From assembly GCA_016218905.1 (NCBI GenBank), contig JACRCS010000965.1, forward strand, positions 1 through 9,285: DNA of 9,285 bases, in the 5' to 3' direction. The DNA is from Deltaproteobacteria bacterium. GTDB taxonomy: Bacteria; Desulfobacterota_C; Deferrisomatia; Deferrisomatales; JACRMM01. The position numbers were made by a program, and so were the translations under genes. This document shows, piece by piece, positions 5,110 to 9,285 of the stretch; position 1 is the first letter of the stretch; every line of letters begins with the position of its first letter. The notes below the pieces were generated by a model that was given only the letters and a program-made list of their open reading frames with translations, was not told the DNA's origin and made no database searches.

Positions 5110-8100
5110 ATGCCTAGGCCGACCCACCGCCTTCGAAGAGGCAACCCCTTCCCCGGGGGAGACTCCACGCCCTGGTCCGCCGCGTTCCCCCTGGGAGTGA
5201 CCGCGGAAGCGCCCGCTCGCCGGCGCTTTCCCCGCTGGCCCTTGTGGTTCCTGGTTCCCGGCATCCCGGTGGCCGCGCTGCTCGTGGCGGAGATCGTCGC
5301 GTCGCCCTTCGAGGCCCGCCTCTTTCACCGGATCTCCCGCTCCTTCGCCTTCTCCGTGGAGAACGGGCCCTGCACGGCCGCCCTGCCTCCGCCGCGGGGC
5401 CCGTACGACCAGCGGCTGGGGTACGCGCGGCTCCACGCGTTCACCCTGGGCCTGCAGGCCGCGGGGTACAAGGTCGAGCGCCAGGCCAGGCCCTCCCCCC
5501 TCCTGCAGCAGGTGCACGCCCTCGGCGTCTTCCCGATCTACCGGGAGAAGTCGCAGGCGGGGCTCCGCGTGCTCGATTGCAGCGGGCAGCTCCTCTACCG
5601 GGCCCAATTTCCCGCCCGGGTGTACGAGGGGCTGGAGGCCGTGCCGGGAGTGGTGGTCGCTTCCCTCCTCTTCATCGAAAACCGCGAGGCGTTGGATGCG
5701 AGCCACCCCGGCCGGAACCCGGCCGTGGACTGGAGCCGTCTGGGAAAGGCGCTCGGGGTAAAGGCGCTCAGCCTGATCGACTGGAACCGGAAGGCCATCG
5801 GAGGATCCACGCTCGCCACGCAGCTCGAGAAGTTTCGCCACTCCCCCGACGGGAGGACCCTCACGGCGGGCGACAAGCTGCGGCAGATGCTCTCCGCCAG
5901 CCTCCGCGCCTACCAGGAGGGCGAGAACACCCTGCCCGCCCGCAGGCGGATCGTCGTCGACTACCTGAACTCCGTGCCCCTGGCAGGCGCGCCGGGCTAT
6001 GGAGAGGTGAACGGCATCGGAGACGGGCTGTGGGCGTGGTTCGGGCGGGACTTCGCGCAGTTCAACCGGCTCCTCGCGGCTCCCGACGAGACTCCGGAGG
6101 GTGCGCTCGCCTTCAAGGAGGTCCTGAGCCTCTTCCTGGCGCAGCGCCGTCCCTCCTACTACCTCATGGAGGACCGCGCGGGCCTCGAGGAGCTCACGGA
6201 GAGCTATGTGCGTCTCCTGACCCGCGAAGGCGCCATCACGCCGCGGATGCGGGACCTCGCGCTCGCCGCGCGGCTCGTGTTCCTCAATCGGGCCGTGCCC
6301 GAGCGCCCGGTCTACTCCGACCGCAAGGGCGCGAACCTCCTGCGCGGTCGCCTCGCCGCCCAGCTCTCTCTGCCGAGCTTCTACGATCTGGACCGGCTCG
6401 ACCTCAGCGTCGAGAGCACCCTCGACGGCCGCGCGCAGACCGCGGTCAGCCGCTTTCTCGCCTCCCTCGGGGATCCCGACGTCGTCGCGGCGGCCGGTCT
6501 GAAGCAGCACCGGCTCCTTGCGCTGGGGAATCCCGCGGGCGTCACCTACACGTTCACGCTGTACGAACGCACGCCCTCGGCCAACCTCGTCCGGGTGCAG
6601 ACGGACAGTACGGGGCAGCCGTTGGACCTGAACGACGGCATGAAGCTCTGCCTCGGCTCCACGGCCAAGCTCCGCACCCTCGTCACCTACCTCGAGGTCA
6701 TCGTGAAACTCCACGAGCGCTACGCCGGCATGGACGCGAAGGAACTGCGCGCCGTCCGGGTCCCCCGGCGTGACCGCCTGAGCGCCTGGGCCGTCGCGTA
6801 CCTCGCGAAGGCCGGGGACCGCAGCCTCACGCCCATGCTCGAGGCGGCCCTCGAGCGCCGCTATTCGGCGAGCCCGGGAGAGGTCTTCTTCACGGGCGGG
6901 GGCGTCCACACCTTCAGCAACTTCAAGCGCGAGGACGACGGCCGGATCATGACGGTCCGGCACGCGCTGCAGCACTCCGTAAACCTCGTCTTCATCCGGC
7001 TCATGCGCGACGTCGTCAACTACTACACGCTCCAGGTCGGCGGCTCGACGGCGGAGCTCCTGGGGGACAGTGACGATCCGCGGCGCACGGAGTACCTGAG
7101 CCGCTTCGCGGACCGGGAAGGGAGCGAGTTTCTCCGGAGGTTCTACCGCAAGCACAAGGGAAAGCCCCCCGCCGAGTCCCTCGACCTCGTCCTCTCGGGC
7201 GTGCACCCGAGCGGCGTCAGGATCGCGACGATCCTCGGGTCGGTCCATCCGCAAGCGAGCCTGGACGAGCTGCGAGCGCTCTTCGCCCGCCACGCGCCCG
7301 GGCAGGACCCGCCCGACGCGGAGCTCCAGGAGCTCCAAAGCAAGTACTCGCCGGCCAACTACTCCCTGGTCGATCGCGGCTACGTGGCGGGCGTCCACCC
7401 CCTGGAGCTCTGGGTCATGGAGTTCCTGCGCCGCAATCCCGACGCGACGCTCGGCCAGGCACTGGACGCCAGCGCGGCCGAGCGCCAGGTCGTCTACGGC
7501 TGGCTCTTCAAGACTCGCAGCAAGCACGCGCAGGACCGCCGGATCGCCACCCTCCTCGAGACCGAGGCGTTCCTCGAGATCCACTCCGCCTGGCAGCGGC
7601 TCGGTTATCCGTTCGCCTATCTGACGCCCTCCCTCGCCACCGCCATCGGGAGCTCGGGCGACCGGCCCGCGGCGCTCGCGGAGCTGATGGGGATCCTGGC
7701 GAACGACGGCGTCCGGCTGCCCACGGTCCGGGCGGAGCGCCTCCACTTCGCCGAGAAGACCCCGTACGAGACGTCCTTCGTTCCGAAGACGGGGCCCGGA
7801 GAGCGCGTGCTCGCCCCCGAGGTGGCTCAGGTGGTCCGCCGCGCGCTCCTGGAGGTCGTCGAGGAGGGGACGGCCCAGCGGCTCCAGAGGGCCCTGGTCC
7901 GCCCCGACAAGACGAAGCGGGTGGTGGGAGGAAAGACCGGTACCGGAGATGAGCGCTTCGAGCGGTACGGTCCGGGCGGACGCGTGATCGAATCGCGCTT
8001 CGTGAGTCGCGCCGCCGTCTTCACCTTCCTCATCGACGACCGCTTCTTCGGCGTGCTCACCGCCTACGTGTACGGTCCCGAGGCGGGGAACTACGGCTTC

Positions 8101-8235
8101 ACGAGCGCGCTGCCGGTCCAGCTCCTCGGGATGCTCCTGCCGGAGCTTTCGCCGCTCCTCGACGGCCCCCCTTCCGTCCCGGAGCACGCCGCCGTCGCCC
8201 GTGCGGGAGTCGCGGCCCCGGCGGCCGGACCCTGA
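5110..8235 (+). CDS. divergent class A penicillin-binding protein (GT51 transglycosylase + transpeptidase)
   Basis: A 1041-residue inner-membrane enzyme predicted to polymerise lipid II and cross-link peptidoglycan in the periplasm. A basic stretch precedes one membrane segment (about 43-64, WPLWFLVPGIPVAALLVAEI). The GT51 domain (about 165-330) shows FIENREALDASHPG with candidate catalytic E190, GGSTLATQ (231-238) and RRRIVVDYLN (278-287). The transpeptidase domain has all three penicillin-binding motifs: STAK (nucleophile S517), SVN (623-625) and KTGT (942-945). Classical bifunctional PBPs are about 750-850 residues; the surplus lies largely between SVN and KTGT, which are 317 residues apart. 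The GT motifs are atypical: EN instead of ED, ATQ instead of TQQ, and the glutamate of RKxxE is apparently S262. A GGSTLATQ-type subfamily of long PBPs exists in Proteobacteria (from memory). The ATG at 5110 has purine-rich GGAGAGGGGGG upstream, although spacing is not ideal. No partner gene lies adjacent. Confidence 0.93.
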   Translation: MPRPTHRLRRGNPFPGGDSTPWSAAFPLGVTAEAPARRRFPRWPLWFLVPGIPVAALLVAEIVASPFEARLFHRISRSFAFSVENGPCTAALPPPRGPYDQRLGYARLHAFTLGLQAAGYKVERQARPSPLLQQVHALGVFPIYREKSQAGLRVLDCSGQLLYRAQFPARVYEGLEAVPGVVVASLLFIENREALDASHPGRNPAVDWSRLGKALGVKALSLIDWNRKAIGGSTLATQLEKFRHSPDGRTLTAGDKLRQMLSASLRAYQEGENTLPARRRIVVDYLNSVPLAGAPGYGEVNGIGDGLWAWFGRDFAQFNRLLAAPDETPEGALAFKEVLSLFLAQRRPSYYLMEDRAGLEELTESYVRLLTREGAITPRMRDLALAARLVFLNRAVPERPVYSDRKGANLLRGRLAAQLSLPSFYDLDRLDLSVESTLDGRAQTAVSRFLASLGDPDVVAAAGLKQHRLLALGNPAGVTYTFTLYERTPSANLVRVQTDSTGQPLDLNDGMKLCLGSTAKLRTLVTYLEVIVKLHERYAGMDAKELRAVRVPRRDRLSAWAVAYLAKAGDRSLTPMLEAALERRYSASPGEVFFTGGGVHTFSNFKREDDGRIMTVRHALQHSVNLVFIRLMRDVVNYYTLQVGGSTAELLGDSDDPRRTEYLSRFADREGSEFLRRFYRKHKGKPPAESLDLVLSGVHPSGVRIATILGSVHPQASLDELRALFARHAPGQDPPDAELQELQSKYSPANYSLVDRGYVAGVHPLELWVMEFLRRNPDATLGQALDASAAERQVVYGWLFKTRSKHAQDRRIATLLETEAFLEIHSAWQRLGYPFAYLTPSLATAIGSSGDRPAALAELMGILANDGVRLPTVRAERLHFAEKTPYETSFVPKTGPGERVLAPEVAQVVRRALLEVVEEGTAQRLQRALVRPDKTKRVVGGKTGTGDERFERYGPGGRVIESRFVSRAAVFTFLIDDRFFGVLTAYVYGPEAGNYGFTSALPVQLLGMLLPELSPLLDGPPSVPEHAAVARAGVAAPAAGP

Positions 8236-8267
8236 AAAGCGCCGGAGGAAAGACTAGAGCGGACCCA

Positions 8268-8345
8268 GTGGACTGAGTGGACTTGATGGACCGGGTCAAC
8301 CCCGTCCCTGTCGTCCACTCGGTCCACGTCGTCCACTTCGTCCAT
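8268..8345. repeat. inverted array of 9-bp GTGGAC/GTCCAC repeats
   Basis: On the left are three units of GTGGAC plus three variable bases (8268-8291). The centre is GGGTCAACCC. On the right are about five units of GTCCAC plus three variable bases (8304-8345, the first degenerate). The two halves are mutually complementary with few mismatches, giving a stem of roughly 28 bp with a tiny loop. It lies between the stop of the penicillin-binding protein gene and the start of the Uup gene, and could act as a terminator or mRNA-stabilising stem. The arms are periodic rather than a single inverted repeat. Confidence 0.85.
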
Positions 8346-8418
8346 TCCCCACGGCCCGAGTGGCGTCCGCCCCGAATTCCTGTCACACTGGCCCGCTCCG
8401 AATCCCGTGGAGCCGCCC

Positions 8419-9285
8419 ATGAACGTCCTCGACATCGCCGACCTACGGAAGAGCTACGGCCCCACGGCTGTGCTCGACGGCGTCGCGTTCACTCTCGGCG
8501 ACGACGCGAAGGTCGGCGTCGTCGGGCGGAACGGCTCGGGCAAATCGACCCTCCTCCGGATCGTCGCCGGGCTTGAGGAAGCCGACGCGGGCCGCATCGC
8601 GCGCAAGCGCGGCGCCACGGTCGCCTACCTACCGCAACGGCCCGACCTCGACCTCTGCGCCACCGTCCGCCAGGTCCTCGAAGCCCACCTGGGGGAGGCG
8701 CGGGAGCACCTGAGCCGCCACGAAGCCGTCGCCGCCCGGCTCGCCGGCGCCTCGGGTCCCGAGTTGGAGCGCCTCCTCGCCGAGCAGCAAGAGATCCACG
8801 CCTGGCTCGACCTCCACCGCGCCTGGAACCTCGGCCACCGGGTGGAGGAGATCTGCACCCGCTTCGCGATCCCGGATCCCGACGCCCGCGTCGGGACCCT
8901 CTCCGGCGGTTGGAACCAGCGCGTCGCGCTGGCGGGGCTCCTCCTTGCCCAGCCGGACGTCCTGCTCCTGGACGAGCCGACGAACCAGCTCGACTTCGAG
9001 ACGATCGAGTGGCTGGAGGAGCACCTGGCGGGCTATCCGGGCGCGCTCCTCCTCGTCACCCACGACCGCTACTTCCTCGATCGCGTGGTCTCCCGGATGT
9101 TCGAGCTGGAGGGGGGAAGGCTCACCGCCTACGCCGGCGGCTACTCCTCGTATCTGGAGCAGAAGGCCGAACGCCTCGCGCTCGCCGAGCGGACCCAGGC
9201 GCGCCTGCTGAACCTGCTGCGCCGGGAAGAGGCTTGGCTCGCCCGCGGCGCGAAGGCCCGCTCGACCAAGCAGAAGGCGCGCATC
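8419..9285 (+). CDS. uup: ABC-F family ATPase, Uup-like, 3' end outside window
   Basis: The first 289 codons of a soluble ABC-F protein (no membrane segments), a family with two ATPase domains in one chain that acts on ribosomes or, for Uup, on branched DNA and transposon precise excision. The complete first ATPase domain is visible: Walker A GRNGSGKST (36-44), Q-loop near YLPQ (70-73), signature LSGGW (161-165), Walker B VLLLDEPTNQLD (181-192) with catalytic E186, and switch histidine H215 in LLVTHDRYFLDR. The linker begins at about 245 with a charged helix and contains EEAWLARGAKARSTKQKARI, the Uup-type linker signature (E. coli Uup has a similar GIKARRTRNEGR stretch), favouring Uup over EttA or YheS. 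The second ATPase domain and the C-terminal coiled coil lie outside. The ATG has GGAG (8409-8412) 6 nt upstream. It sits 183 nt after the PBP gene, across the repeat stem, so it is probably a separate unit. Confidence 0.93.
   Translation, partial: MNVLDIADLRKSYGPTAVLDGVAFTLGDDAKVGVVGRNGSGKSTLLRIVAGLEEADAGRIARKRGATVAYLPQRPDLDLCATVRQVLEAHLGEAREHLSRHEAVAARLAGASGPELERLLAEQQEIHAWLDLHRAWNLGHRVEEICTRFAIPDPDARVGTLSGGWNQRVALAGLLLAQPDVLLLDEPTNQLDFETIEWLEEHLAGYPGALLLVTHDRYFLDRVVSRMFELEGGRLTAYAGGYSSYLEQKAERLALAERTQARLLNLLRREEAWLARGAKARSTKQKARI

Noticed and set aside
4850..5200. TTG-start frame in the spacer before the penicillin-binding protein
   Set aside because: It has no ribosome site and no motifs, and overlaps the start of the real gene.
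8268..8345. Insertion sequence ends or attachment site
   Set aside because: There is no transposase or integrase, no tRNA, and no visible target duplication. The arms are periodic hexamer arrays instead of terminal inverted repeats.
8277..8576. Open frames reading through the GTCCAC repeats (VHSVHVVHFVH or VDDVDRVDD peptides)
   Set aside because: The repetitive peptides are just the 9-bp repeat translated. The plus frame runs into uup out of frame, and the minus frame overlaps the end of the penicillin-binding protein gene.
1..9285. Defence island or biosynthetic cluster
   Set aside because: The six genes are mostly housekeeping or redox genes in mixed orientation with wide spacing. None is a recognisable defence effector or biosynthetic enzyme.

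Overview
The window is about 9.3 kb of very GC-rich bacterial DNA. Its genes have strong G/C third-position bias and almost no TTA, CTA or TCA codons. It holds six recognisable protein genes, two of them cut by the window edges, and no rRNA, tRNA, CRISPR array, transposase or phage gene. A periplasmic multihaem-type cytochrome, a class A penicillin-binding protein and several housekeeping genes suggest a free-living, probably Gram-negative chromosome, of the Desulfobacterota / Myxococcota / Methylomirabilota / Acidobacteriota kind. The sequence alone cannot settle the phylum.

Layout. From 1 to about 1618 (minus) is the N-terminal three quarters of a type IA DNA topoisomerase III (TopB), whose end lies outside the window. 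It has its own candidate promoter. From 1740 to 3266 (minus) is a secreted cytochrome c with two CxxCH haem sites and a MauG/CcpA-like C-terminus. From 3389 to 3730 (minus) is a SUI1/YciH (eIF1-like) protein with a Cys-rich N-terminal knuckle. A divergent intergenic region (3731-3935) carries a CAGTTAT heptamer array and a degenerate inverted partner. From 3936 to 4781 (plus) is a cysteine-rich protein with a two-cluster ferredoxin C-terminus. A gene-free stretch of 328 nt (4782-5109) holds two hairpins. From 5110 to 8235 (plus) is a 1041-residue divergent bifunctional penicillin-binding protein (GT51 plus transpeptidase). An intergenic spacer (8236-8418) holds a long inverted array of 9-bp GTGGAC/GTCCAC repeats, and a short copy of this repeat lies at 3346-3369. 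From 8419 to the window end (plus) is the first half of an Uup-type ABC-F ATPase.

The genes do not form an obvious pathway. They look like separate transcription units for DNA decatenation, periplasmic redox chemistry, translation, iron-sulphur redox chemistry, cell-wall synthesis and a ribosome- or DNA-associated ATPase. I did not find a convincing new multi-gene system. The points most worth a second look are the two dispersed repeat families, the unusual active-site motifs and insertions of the penicillin-binding protein, and the nine extra cysteines of the ferredoxin-like protein.
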